Assembly (NCBI GenBank): GCA_045542415.1
Contig: JAZQKZ010000002.1
Coordinates: 62,001 to 126,000, forward strand
DNA: 64,000 nt
Origin: UMGS1958 sp045542415
GTDB lineage: Bacteria; Bacillota; Clostridia; UBA1381
Direction of reading: 5' to 3'
Shown here: positions 40,201 to 48,518 of the stretch, one piece after another
Numbering within the stretch: position 1 is the first letter of the stretch
Layout of the letters: each line of letters opens with the position of its first letter
Notes under the pieces: model-generated
Databases searched by the model: none
Told to the model about the DNA's origin: nothing
Seen by the model: only the letters and a program-made list of their open reading frames with translations
Made by a program: the position numbers and the translations under genes

Positions 40201-41743
40201 TGTATTGGTATCCGAAAAATGACGTCTGCGGCTGATATACTTCCTCTTCATTACCGGCAAAGGTATAACGTGCTTCCGCACGCGCAGCTCTAAGACTCTT
40301 CTTATACATTGATCCCTTAGGACCGTCTGCCTGAGTTACTCCGCTGCCGACTGAGCTGCCGTCGTTGAGAATTTCACCGAATTTCATTGTGACAGTTCCG
40401 CCGGATGTACCCTTAAAGCATATTTCGGGAACGGCTGTAATGTTTTGTCCCATGTTTACTACCATGGTCTGACCTGCTCTGAGCGAAATACCGTCCTCGA
40501 ATATTTCCTTATCAGCCGGAATATTATTGTATTTATTTTTATACAATTCATCCTCCGGAAGCTCGTGTGCAAAATAGTCGTCCACCGCTATTTCGCCGCC
40601 GCTGTAAGATGAACTTGTTGCATTACCGGTATATGTAACGACGGATACCGGCTTCTGTTCAAATTGGTCGATGATTTTACCTGCCGATGCACGGTCTGCT
40701 ATTATACTGCCGACATATTCTGCTGTTATAAGCTCTTCCGTCCAACCGCTGTCATCATATCCCGGATTTTTATATTCGCCGAGTGCCTCTTTTTTACGCG
40801 CGTCATAATCCTCACCGTAAAATATACCGCTTGCCGTTATCGGTCCTTCAAGTGTAGCTTTCCAATCACTTGTATTTGTCTTTACACTAATAAGCTTTTC
40901 TTCACCTTCAGCATTAGTGTATTCAATACGCAACATTGCCTTTATGGCAGGCTGTGATTCTGTTATATGAAGAATTTCGCCACCGTTTATATTGCTCCAG
41001 CCTGTTCCTGCCTGTATTGCAAGTGCAAACGCTTCATTATCCGCAAAATATGATGTGACGTCATAGGTCTGATAGCCAATGGAATGTTTACCGTTGCCAT
41101 AGCCCGGAGCCATATGGTAATAGGTTTCCTTTCCGCAGTCATGCACCGAGGTTTTTCTGCCGTTGATATAAGCATCATATACACCTGCCGCAGTTACATA
41201 TAATCTTGCATTTGTGACTGTGCCATCAACATCACCTTCAGTTCTGAATATAGGAGCTGAGTTGCTTGATCTGTTCACCTGTATGAACGGAGTATTAATC
41301 CATTCCTCATCCTCAGTAACTCCGGTTTCAAAGTATGACGGCTGCGTGCTGTAGCTAACGCCTCTTTCATCCCATACCGTAACGGTCCAGTAATATCTTG
41401 TTGCCTGTTCAAGCTCTGCTCCGCCGTAGGCGATGCCCACGGAATATTCACTTTCAACCTTTCCGCTGTCCCACACCACATCCTTACCGTTTTCATCGCG
41501 GCTTACAATAATTCTGTATGCTGACTGCTTTTTGCCTATGGCATCAGATTCCATCCGCCATCCGAATCCCGGTGTGTCGGTTTCAATTCCGAGCGGCTCT
41601 GTCTGATAGTTTACAGTTAAATCAACGATGTTGGTACCTGCATTTGCCGAAACGCTTAATGGTGACATTCCTGTAACCATAGTTCCAAGCATAGCTGCAG
41701 TCAATACAATCGGCATGGTTTTTTTAATTAAACTTTTTCTCAT
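37268..41743 (-). CDS. Secreted GH78 alpha-L-rhamnosidase with an inserted F5/8C-like domain
   Basis: 1491 residues; the ATG at 41743 follows AGGAGGAG, and the open frame further upstream only overlaps the previous gene. Signal peptide ends SVSANA. N-terminal FN3-like and beta domains (about 40-520) are followed by the (alpha/alpha)6 barrel with E577 in DCPQRDERRAWTGD (acid) and E1056 in TTIWERWNS (base). Between about 760 and 945 an F5/8C/CBM32-like domain (NYALNKTVDASSNF...) interrupts the barrel sequence. After the GH78 C-terminal sandwich come the locus small module (about 1225-1310) and a further beta domain (1320-1491). Expected to release terminal L-rhamnose from AGP or rhamnogalacturonan. 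Confidence 0.88.
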   Translation of the reverse strand: MRKSLIKKTMPIVLTAAMLGTMVTGMSPLSVSANAGTNIVDLTVNYQTEPLGIETDTPGFGWRMESDAIGKKQSAYRIIVSRDENGKDVVWDSGKVESEYSVGIAYGGAELEQATRYYWTVTVWDERGVSYSTQPSYFETGVTEDEEWINTPFIQVNRSSNSAPIFRTEGDVDGTVTNARLYVTAAGVYDAYINGRKTSVHDCGKETYYHMAPGYGNGKHSIGYQTYDVTSYFADNEAFALAIQAGTGWSNINGGEILHITESQPAIKAMLRIEYTNAEGEEKLISVKTNTSDWKATLEGPITASGIFYGEDYDARKKEALGEYKNPGYDDSGWTEELITAEYVGSIIADRASAGKIIDQFEQKPVSVVTYTGNATSSSYSGGEIAVDDYFAHELPEDELYKNKYNNIPADKEIFEDGISLRAGQTMVVNMGQNITAVPEICFKGTSGGTVTMKFGEILNDGSSVGSGVTQADGPKGSMYKKSLRAARAEARYTFAGNEEEVYQPQTSFFGYQYIEITTTCDTVIYSLRSRAVSSVSEQSGNIETNNADVNRLFKNALFGQLSNSFTTLTDCPQRDERRAWTGDAQVFAQTAVYNFDAMAFMNGYQENLTEITMIQGYPGAVVALWDWFNHWATGWSDVQIINPWVLYNQTGDKSVLSDNWKAMKRYMAFLQTYERAEYCAPNAQRNCIGDWLAFQGTGYEVIADCYYGYVTSLMAKMADILGDTEQAEYYRDYFEKQKQAFLKNHVEWNTDDELEDVEIIEAPTKAEAGVSNIITNSFADTDARYVKLTVSKTGPGAADYNEYHLQMMELAVSGNDGENYALNKTVDASSNFNYPSDSDPSIWGAIHLTDGNPDVGYSSTKNSSTDLSSNPISVTVDLEEIKSINKIDITCRMDVDSMEEGICANYPRQYTISVSEDGETWTQVGSYATEKLQEKMVVKSGTGTGVMLNRGGVYENNSQTALLWMLKLGYYDSEEMRDETIRLLVENIKNENPVPGSVREDYGKNTLAVGFLGSNVITPVLTDIGRSDVSYDLLLNDEMPSWLFEVKAGATTIWERWNSYSPGIGFGDSDMNSFNHFAYGSVAEWMYRYMAGISSDEAEAGFKHIILQPTIDTGEQYNSEERINHVSGSYDSYYGMIKSEWNSEDGVLTSYHAEIPANTTATLYLPVPEEIDGMDDADGLTFNGITERNGHRVAEITMESGGYSFDISDGVIKASVDSGYTEDDGMSIGNISYNDNMVCFNVYNGADTDYNYYVAEYNSDNALVGATVLKVETSSSEEKIEIPYSMEDTQNRLRLFVWSDGQEPIMMPFDASSYIPGPSATQAPEKTATYKFVDDAIKSSGGAGAGEVFEWVISSTPQYFYFDTIDFDAVESITIRSGYQSGSAVTAVYAYDSNGEAINEEKLKEFCSDPSPLGEPVGTIADAKNAAWGYRTGVISKDGVSITEGTQYNLLDASKKLDIAEGTGKKALIIGITGAIGRSAYFDGITVTYK

Positions 41744-41768
41744 TATAACTCCTCCTATATTAATTATA

Positions 41769-43871
41769 TTATTCCGTTTCAGAGCTATTCGGATATGCCT
41801 CAACAAGTCTGTTATACTCTTCTGTTGTAATCGGCATAACCGTACCGTGGCGATGCTTTGTAGTGAAAGTAAATCCACTTCCTGACACGAAATTTCCTGT
41901 AGAAATATCATCTGTAACAAACGGCTTATAGCCTTGTCCCGTGCCATAGTTATCAAGCAACAGGCACCATTTATCCTCATTATTGAGCTTATAGATTGTC
42001 GGACCCTCATAACCGGTCATAGTTCCTAAATTATAGGTTTCTACATCTTCCCAGCCATCATCAAGCGATGTTGACTTCATCATCGTAACTGCAGCACAGC
42101 TCTCATCCTTTGTAAATCTGTAATATACACCTTTGTAGCTTGTTATTGTAGTATCTATGTTATGACTGGTGCCTTTAATGTATATTTCAGGCTCTGTAAA
42201 TGTCACAAAATCCTTTGTATAGCTTCTGTACATACGCTGCATTTCGTAGTTATCATCTGATGTTTTTGATGCCCAGAATACCATGTACATGTCTTTTTCA
42301 ATGTCATATACCGCTTCCGGTGCCCATGTACAGCCGGCGTTATCCCTTGCAACTCTGACTGCTCTTGCCTCACTCCAGTTAACAAGGTCTGTACTTTCCC
42401 ATACTATAATATCTTTTGAGCCTGAAATCTGACAGGTAGCCCATCTGTTTCTGTCCCAGCGTCTGTTAAATATACTCAGATCCGTCGCAATTATGAAGAA
42501 CTTGCCGTCCTCACCGCGGAGAATATACGGGTCACGCACACCCAATTCACCTACTGTACTTGTAAGCGTAGGAACAAAGTTGTTAAGGGTTGTCCAATTA
42601 GAACCGTCCTTTGATACCGAGAAATAAACCTGCTCATGCTCAGTAGCACCTTCATTACCTACAAAGTGTACAAACATATATGCACCCATCTCCTGTTCCG
42701 GAGCTACTTTAACCGTCTTTGTGACAAACTCGTGCTTCGGTGTCATTCCGTCCCAGAGATAGCACGATACTTTATATTTTCCGTCAGGAACCGCAAAGCT
42801 TCCCTCCGCAATGTTCTTCCTGACTTCAAGTACACGTCCGTCCAAATCGTACAATGCCACATACATATCATATGGCGTAGTATCAGCATAGCCACTTGTA
42901 AACTTTATCTCTCCGTTTTCGGCATATGCCGTAAAGGAATCTATTGCCGCCGTTTTACCGATTACAGTTGCATTAAATTCTTTTTTAATAGTTACTGAAT
43001 CCTTCATAATTGTAGCCTTGATAACAACATCGACCGAGCTTCCCTCGGGACATGTAACCTTTCCATCGTTTGTTATTACTGATGTATCGGATGTCTCCCA
43101 TGTGACTGTACTATTGTCCTCAAGGACTGTGGGGAATGTCAGGTCGGATACAACCTCCGATAAATCACCCAGCTCAAGTTCGGGTACCTCTACTGCGAAA
43201 TCATATATAACAAAGTTATCCATGTATCCGCTTGCATATTCTCCGTTAGCTCCCCAATTGGCTTTTCCGAGATATGCAACCGAGGATTCTCCCAAGATAT
43301 CCGAAAGCTTGTATGATGAAGCCTCCTCTGATTTGATTCCGTTTATGTACAGCTCGGTAACTCCGTCCTTTACGACTATTAAAATATCGTTCCATTCATT
43401 TAATTTTACTGTTCCGTAAGGTGATGCAGGACGTCTGCCGTTGTTATTGTATCTTTCTACCATAAGTGAGTTAGTACGGCTTGATACACCGAAATATTTT
43501 TCCGTTCTGTAGCCCTGTACATTATCATCAGGAGCAGCAAAGAAAAGCCAGGACGCATTTATTGATGTCGGCTTCACTTCAAAGGAAACAGTCATTTCAT
43601 CCAGTCCCGTAAGCAGACTATTTCCCTCGGCATTTGTAAGCTTTACTATGCTTGCCGCTGTTTCATCAAACTGTATGCATTTTTTGCCGTCAACCTCTGC
43701 AAATATCGGTGTTCCCTCTGCCTTGCCGTATGCTGCCTCACTCGTGAGGTCAGAATTATCAAAATTCAAGCTTATAAGAGCATTTCCCGATGCCTGTACA
43801 GGTGCAGTAAAACTCATTGACGACATCATTACCGCAGCTGCAATCAAAGTTATAAATTTTTTATTTTTCAC
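41769..43871 (-). CDS. Secreted LamG-GH43 arabinofuranosidase-like protein
   Basis: 700 residues. The GTG at 43871, 9 bases after AAGGAG, is preferred over a TTG at 43880 that touches the ribosome site. Order: signal peptide (ends APVQAS), LamG (about 30-225; GKANWGANGEYASGYMD), atypical bacterial Ig domain (about 230-300), the locus small module (about 305-380; ALYDLDGRV...LWDGMTPK) and GH43 (about 385-690; Asp in GVRDPY, Asp in NIDTTI, Glu in GYEGPTIYK). The GH43 part is a close relative of the cytoplasmic ones. First gene of unit D, 25 bases from GH78. Confidence 0.85.
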   Translation of the reverse strand: MKNKKFITLIAAAVMMSSMSFTAPVQASGNALISLNFDNSDLTSEAAYGKAEGTPIFAEVDGKKCIQFDETAASIVKLTNAEGNSLLTGLDEMTVSFEVKPTSINASWLFFAAPDDNVQGYRTEKYFGVSSRTNSLMVERYNNNGRRPASPYGTVKLNEWNDILIVVKDGVTELYINGIKSEEASSYKLSDILGESSVAYLGKANWGANGEYASGYMDNFVIYDFAVEVPELELGDLSEVVSDLTFPTVLEDNSTVTWETSDTSVITNDGKVTCPEGSSVDVVIKATIMKDSVTIKKEFNATVIGKTAAIDSFTAYAENGEIKFTSGYADTTPYDMYVALYDLDGRVLEVRKNIAEGSFAVPDGKYKVSCYLWDGMTPKHEFVTKTVKVAPEQEMGAYMFVHFVGNEGATEHEQVYFSVSKDGSNWTTLNNFVPTLTSTVGELGVRDPYILRGEDGKFFIIATDLSIFNRRWDRNRWATCQISGSKDIIVWESTDLVNWSEARAVRVARDNAGCTWAPEAVYDIEKDMYMVFWASKTSDDNYEMQRMYRSYTKDFVTFTEPEIYIKGTSHNIDTTITSYKGVYYRFTKDESCAAVTMMKSTSLDDGWEDVETYNLGTMTGYEGPTIYKLNNEDKWCLLLDNYGTGQGYKPFVTDDISTGNFVSGSGFTFTTKHRHGTVMPITTEEYNRLVEAYPNSSETE

Positions 43872-43906
43872 TGAATTCAACTCCTTAACATATTTTAGCT
43901 GATTTA

Positions 43907-43940
43907 ATTATATCAACTAAAAAATCACAGTTATAGTATC
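43907..43940 (-). promoter_or_regulatory. Promoter with shared box, unit D (GH43-GH78-GH27)
   Basis: GATACTATAACTGT (43927-43940, minus strand), 14 bases, then TATAAT (43907-43912), 36 bases before the GTG start. Same box-to--10 distance as the other three promoters. Confidence 0.63.
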
Positions 43941-44009
43941 ACATCTTGCAAATCATGTAAAAATCTTTACAAATACACTTTACAGATTCTTATATTAACT
44001 TCCTATCAC

Positions 44010-45980
44010 TTAAAATACGTTTATTACTTCTGCACCATTCTTTACAAATGCAATAAATTCATTAATTTCAGCCTTACAGCTTATATATTGTCCGCCTTCA
44101 TATTCCGTCTTATCTGTCGTTCTTATCCATTTACCCTTCGGCAGATATACCTTTCTTTCTGTCTGTCCCTGTTCATATATCGGAGCAAAAAGAATATCCG
44201 GCCCGAACATATACTGGTCATCAAGCTTGTAGCACTCTTCATCATCATAATTATCAAAGAACATCGGTCTCATTATCGGTGTACCCTTTTCCGATGCAAG
44301 CTTTGTCTGCTGTAAAATATAGGGCTTTAATCTGTTACGAAGCATTACTAAATCTTTTAATATCGGATAATTTTTCTCACCGAATGACCAGATTTCGTTA
44401 TCTCCGCCACTAATCTCCTTAACACCCGGATGACGTGGCACATAATTTTTCGGCTGCTTTCTCGCTCCATGTAATCTCATTACAGGGCAGAACAGACCAA
44501 ACTGGAACCATCTTACTATCAGCTCTCTGAAATAGTCGCTTTCGATATCTCCCTGATGGAATCCGCCTATATCACTATTCCACCACGGAATTCCGCACAT
44601 TGCCATTGAAAGTCCTGAAACTATACTTTCAAATAACGCCCTGAATGTTGAGGGAATATCTCCATTCCACACTATCGCACCAAATTTCTGGCTACCCGGA
44701 TAGCTGGCACGGGTAAGCGACACGATCTCAGTTTCCCCCTCTGATTTCAAACCGTCATAGAAAGTTTTTGCATAGTAATACGGATAGAGAAGTGCTGTCT
44801 GTGAGCCATTGCCTATGTAGAAACGCAAATTATTGAAATCCTGGGGATGAATTTCCGGCTCCGCTTCGTCAAGCCAGAAAGTCTTTATTCCGTATGAATA
44901 ATATGTTTTCTTCATCTGCTCCCATACATATTCCCTTGTTCTGGGATTGGTCGGGTCAATGAACGCCTGCAATCCATAGAAATTGAACATTCCGTACTGT
45001 CCGTTTTCCGTACGCACAAGCATATTTTCTTCGTCCATCTTGTGATAATTCTTACTGTTCGGATTTATTGTCGGCCAGATTGATACTACCGGACGTATAT
45101 TCATTTCTTCAAGCTCTTTACACATTCCTACCGGATCGGGCCATAGCTCCGGATCAAACTCCCAGTTACCCTGCTCTGTCCAATGGAAATAGTCAATTAC
45201 AATAGTGTCAACCGGAATATTGCGTTTATAATATTCTCTTGCAACCTCCAATAAATCCTCCTGGCTTTCATATCTTAATTTACACTGCCAGAATCCCGCT
45301 GCCCATTGAGGCATATCGGGTGAAAATCCGGTCAACTGTGAATATTTGTACATAACATCTGCCGGCGTCTCTCCCACAAATACGAGATAGTCCACCTGAT
45401 AAGCACTGTCTGCCTGCCACAATGTATGGTTTTTTGTAAACTCACATTTTCCTACCGCCGGATTATTCCACAAAAATCCATATCCTAACGAAGAATAAAT
45501 AACAGGCATTGCAGATTTTGTGTTGAAGTGAATCAATTCTGACGAACAACCCTTTTTATCAAAATAAGGGTTCATCTCCTGACCGAGTCCATAGATGTGC
45601 TCATCGTCATTTGCTTCAAATAATGCCTTTATTGTATAATGATTTCCCTCTACATGGCGGTAACGGCGTACAGGATCGCCCTCCTCGCGAGTTTTTAAAA
45701 TCTTTTTTCCGTTCCTGAAGAATTCTATTTCACATCTGCTCCAGAATCTTCTAAGAGTAACTGAAATCATACCGTTTTCTAAAACGGCTTCATTTTCCTC
45801 TTTCAGTTCAACTCTTGCCTTATCCTCTCCGGGGTCAAGCAAAGTCCACTTTTCATCTGAGAACAAAATATTTCTTGTTGCTCTGACACGCATGCAATTT
45901 TCGCCATACGGCTCAATCAGCACACGCTCGTCACGCATTTCAAAGGTGATACTTCTCTCATCAAATTTCATAATGCTCAT
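44010..45980 (-). CDS. Cytoplasmic GH31 alpha-glycosidase (paralogue 2)
   Basis: 656 residues, ATG preceded by GGAGG, no signal peptide. GH31 nucleophile D371 in FWLDEAEPE and acid/base D441 in VWNGDIPSTF. The layout and many blocks match the GH31 at 12661-14613, so the island holds two diverged copies; they may differ in linkage (alpha-xylose, alpha-galactose or alpha-glucose). Single-gene unit, divergent from the AraC gene. No clear terminator is visible in the 44009-43941 gap. Confidence 0.88.
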   Translation of the reverse strand: MSIMKFDERSITFEMRDERVLIEPYGENCMRVRATRNILFSDEKWTLLDPGEDKARVELKEENEAVLENGMISVTLRRFWSRCEIEFFRNGKKILKTREEGDPVRRYRHVEGNHYTIKALFEANDDEHIYGLGQEMNPYFDKKGCSSELIHFNTKSAMPVIYSSLGYGFLWNNPAVGKCEFTKNHTLWQADSAYQVDYLVFVGETPADVMYKYSQLTGFSPDMPQWAAGFWQCKLRYESQEDLLEVAREYYKRNIPVDTIVIDYFHWTEQGNWEFDPELWPDPVGMCKELEEMNIRPVVSIWPTINPNSKNYHKMDEENMLVRTENGQYGMFNFYGLQAFIDPTNPRTREYVWEQMKKTYYSYGIKTFWLDEAEPEIHPQDFNNLRFYIGNGSQTALLYPYYYAKTFYDGLKSEGETEIVSLTRASYPGSQKFGAIVWNGDIPSTFRALFESIVSGLSMAMCGIPWWNSDIGGFHQGDIESDYFRELIVRWFQFGLFCPVMRLHGARKQPKNYVPRHPGVKEISGGDNEIWSFGEKNYPILKDLVMLRNRLKPYILQQTKLASEKGTPIMRPMFFDNYDDEECYKLDDQYMFGPDILFAPIYEQGQTERKVYLPKGKWIRTTDKTEYEGGQYISCKAEINEFIAFVKNGAEVINVF

Positions 45981-46042
45981 GTTAAAATCCTCCTTGACAT
46001 TTTATATTATATTTATTATAATAATATCATAAAACTATTGAT

Positions 46043-46076
46043 TATTCTATAACTATTTTCACAAAAATTGTAAATA
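46043..46076 (+). promoter_or_regulatory. Fifth copy of the shared box, oriented to the AraC gene
   Basis: TATTCTATAACTAT (46043-46056, plus strand) matches the box of the other promoters in its CTATAACTAT core. At the standard distance lies TAAATA (46071-46076), a weak -10. The gap 45981-46098 serves both the GH31 gene (several TATAAT-like runs on the minus strand) and the AraC gene, so the box may control both or allow autoregulation. Confidence 0.45.
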
Positions 46077-46098
46077 TATTTACTTTTGAGGTTTTTTT

Positions 46099-46953
46099 AT
46101 GAATTATTATGAAAATTTATCACACGGAACTCACCAGTTTCCGATAGGAATTCATTATACCGAGTGTCCCGACGGATTCAAATTATATCCTCATATACAT
46201 AATGAATTTGAATTTTTAGTGCTGCAATCAGGAAAGGGTGTTATATATATTGATGACACTCCTCATGAAATCAGTGCCGGCGATGCGGTATTTATAAATT
46301 CACATCAACTTCATTTCGGAGTACCTGCCGATGCCGAAAAAGCAAATTTCTTTGCCGTCGTTTTTTCTCCCGAAATCCTCGGCAGCTACGGTGATAATCT
46401 GATATTCAACAAATACATATTGCCGGTAATAAAAAGAAAGCTACAATTCCCCGAGGTCTATACTTGTGCTAATCCATGGCAGGCATCCGTTATAGAAACA
46501 CTTAACAGGATTTATGCTGCATATTCCGAAGGAGCTATCGCCTGTGAGCTTGAAATCAAATCACTTATCACCGAACTATGGAGGATATGTTATTCAAACA
46601 GCCATAAATGTGCTATTTCCCGTGATATAACACTCGAAAATATGAAAAAAGCATTTGAGTTTATCCAGAATGAATATTCTTCTCCTCTTACGCTGGATGA
46701 GATTGCCTCACAAATAAACATGAGCAAGGGATATTTCTGCCGTAAGTTTTCAGAGATGGTTCATATGACTCCATTTGAATATCTTTTGCGTATAAGGATA
46801 GAAAACAGCTGCCGTATGTTATCAGAAAGCAGTCTGAGTATAGGTGAAATTGCTCAGCATTGCGGTTTTAACAGTTTCAGTTACTTTTCTAAGATGTTCA
46901 AACAACTTATGGGCTGTACTCCAAGAGAATATATTAAAATATCTCAAAGCTGA
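46099..46953 (+). CDS. AraC-family regulator with cupin sensor domain
   Basis: 284 residues. N-terminal cupin (about 10-150; YPHIHNEFEFLVLQSGKG) as in sugar-binding AraC regulators, and C-terminal double helix-turn-helix (about 185-282; LTLDEIASQINMSKGYFCR, then SIGEIAQHCGFNSFSYFSK). GAGG lies upstream of the ATG. It is cytoplasmic and presumably activates when it binds an intracellular sugar. Its place at the edge of the island, divergent from GH31 and next to a copy of the promoter box, makes it the first candidate for the regulator of units A-E; direct evidence is lacking. Confidence 0.88.
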   Translation: MNYYENLSHGTHQFPIGIHYTECPDGFKLYPHIHNEFEFLVLQSGKGVIYIDDTPHEISAGDAVFINSHQLHFGVPADAEKANFFAVVFSPEILGSYGDNLIFNKYILPVIKRKLQFPEVYTCANPWQASVIETLNRIYAAYSEGAIACELEIKSLITELWRICYSNSHKCAISRDITLENMKKAFEFIQNEYSSPLTLDEIASQINMSKGYFCRKFSEMVHMTPFEYLLRIRIENSCRMLSESSLSIGEIAQHCGFNSFSYFSKMFKQLMGCTPREYIKISQS

Positions 46954-47023
46954 AATACATAGAAGTACATGTCCGAAAAAAATAATTTCTTATACTACCT
47001 ATAGCCAAATCAATAAAAATTGC

Positions 47024-47052
47024 TTGACATATTTGACGTTAAGGTATATAAT
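47024..47052 (+). promoter_or_regulatory. Consensus promoter of the nucleotidyltransferase-fold gene
   Basis: TTGACA (47024-47029), 17-base spacer, TATAAT (47047-47052), 34 bases before the ATG at 47087. A perfect sigma-A match, so probably constitutive. Confidence 0.82.
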
Positions 47053-47086
47053 GTTGATGTTAATCTTGTGAAAGGAACTAAGCGAT

Positions 47087-48262
47087 ATGGCGATTGAAAA
47101 TTATGCATCTTATCTTACTCATTTATGTAAGTGTGCAATAGAAAATTCAACAAGCAACATAGCCATGTACGATATTGATTTCGGCAAATTTTGTGATTTT
47201 TGCGAAAAGCATAAGCTGGCTAACATTGCATATATCGCTTTAAAGAATTCAGGTCTTGATGTTAATACCGTTCCTGAAATGGCGACTTTTAAAGAAAAAT
47301 ACGAACAGGCAATTCTAAACGATGCTACACAACAGTATTATCTCGATCTAATAATAGATAGCTTCGAAAAAAACAATATAGATTATACCCTGCTCAAAGG
47401 TACAGTCCTTAAAAAGATATATTCTTCCTCTGACTTCAGACAAATTGCTGATATGGATATATACATTCATTCCGCAGATGCTTACCAAGCTAAATGCATT
47501 ATGGAAAATCTGGGGTTTGAAAACACGCTTTTCGGAATCAAAGGCGGAACTGACAATTATAATGCAGATAAATTCTCATATATTGAACTACATAAACAAT
47601 TGTTTTCAGACGGATATAACTGGTCAAAAGAATGTAACAAAATTATAGATCGACTTATTCATAAAGAAAACGGCGAATATGTGATGTCTGACGAGGATTT
47701 TTATATTTTTATGATCTGTCACATAGCAAAGCATTTAAAATGCGGCGGTATTGGAATACGCGCAATTCTGGATGTATGGATGTATTTAAGGGTATATAAA
47801 AATCTTGATTGGACTTTCATAAATGACGTTTTAGAAAAATGCAAGCTTATTACAATGCATAATGAGCTTATGAAATTAGTTGATTATTGGTTTAACGGTG
47901 TCACTCCGGACGAAGATGTTATTCTTTTAAGTAGCTATATATCTTCCAGCGGATGGAACGGATTTAATCTTCAATCACTGGCTTCAAATGTGGATGCAAT
48001 AAACGGCACTGATAAGTCGGCCATATATGTAAAAATCAAGTGTTTTTTTGCAACCGTATTTATGAGTCGAAAAGCACTCAAGTCAAAGTATATTATACTC
48101 GAAAAATATCCTATTATGTTGCCGTTCTGCTGGATTCACCGATGGTTTGATGTGATTGTGCACAGGCCGAATGTTATTTCTGAGGTGGTGCATAAATATG
48201 ATAATTTAGACATGAGCAAAGTTCAAGAAATAAACAAAATCCGCAAAAAATTAGGATTGTAA
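47087..48262 (+). CDS. Nucleotidyltransferase-fold protein (NTP_transf_5-like), function unknown
   Basis: 391 residues, soluble, AAAGGA 10 bases before the ATG. The segment from about 103 to 130 (TLLKGTVLKKIY...RQIADMDIYI) has the LKG...DxD pattern of the PF14907 family, whose members have a polymerase-beta-like fold and mostly unknown substrates. The C-terminal half is helical. It has its own promoter and terminator and stands between the glycosidase island and the housekeeping block, so context gives no role. Confidence 0.68.
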   Translation: MAIENYASYLTHLCKCAIENSTSNIAMYDIDFGKFCDFCEKHKLANIAYIALKNSGLDVNTVPEMATFKEKYEQAILNDATQQYYLDLIIDSFEKNNIDYTLLKGTVLKKIYSSSDFRQIADMDIYIHSADAYQAKCIMENLGFENTLFGIKGGTDNYNADKFSYIELHKQLFSDGYNWSKECNKIIDRLIHKENGEYVMSDEDFYIFMICHIAKHLKCGGIGIRAILDVWMYLRVYKNLDWTFINDVLEKCKLITMHNELMKLVDYWFNGVTPDEDVILLSSYISSSGWNGFNLQSLASNVDAINGTDKSAIYVKIKCFFATVFMSRKALKSKYIILEKYPIMLPFCWIHRWFDVIVHRPNVISEVVHKYDNLDMSKVQEINKIRKKLGL

Positions 48263-48307
48263 AACCGCAAGCCAAATGAAATGAATCATTGGACTTGCAG
48301 TTTTTTT
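48263..48307 (+). terminator. Terminator of the nucleotidyltransferase-fold gene
   Basis: Imperfect stem (ACCGCAAGCCAAATGA against TCATTGGACTTGCAGT) followed by seven T, directly after the stop codon. The rest of the gap to 48518 is AT-rich and shows no gene. Confidence 0.72.
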
Positions 48308-48518
48308 ATTATTTTGTATGCGTGGGCGTGTGAATAAAATTCTGTAAAATCCACTTTTGCGATAGAAAAATCGTGTTTTATGCAGCAAGGGCTCTCGTCA
48401 TTATCAGCTTTAAAATTGTGTTTTTTCTCAAAGTTCTGATTTTGTAAAATAATTCGTGTTTAAAAAGTATCATGCCACAACCCATACAAATTCAACAACA
48501 AATCACGATTCAACACCC

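Noticed and set aside
41744..42010. Longer N-terminus for the GH78 gene
   Set aside because: The extension overlaps the end of the GH43 gene and lacks a ribosome site, while AGGAGGAG and a signal peptide mark the ATG at 41743.
48308..48518. Possible small gene or RNA in the gap after the nucleotidyltransferase-fold gene
   Set aside because: Only short open frames without ribosome sites and no clear stem other than the flanking terminators.
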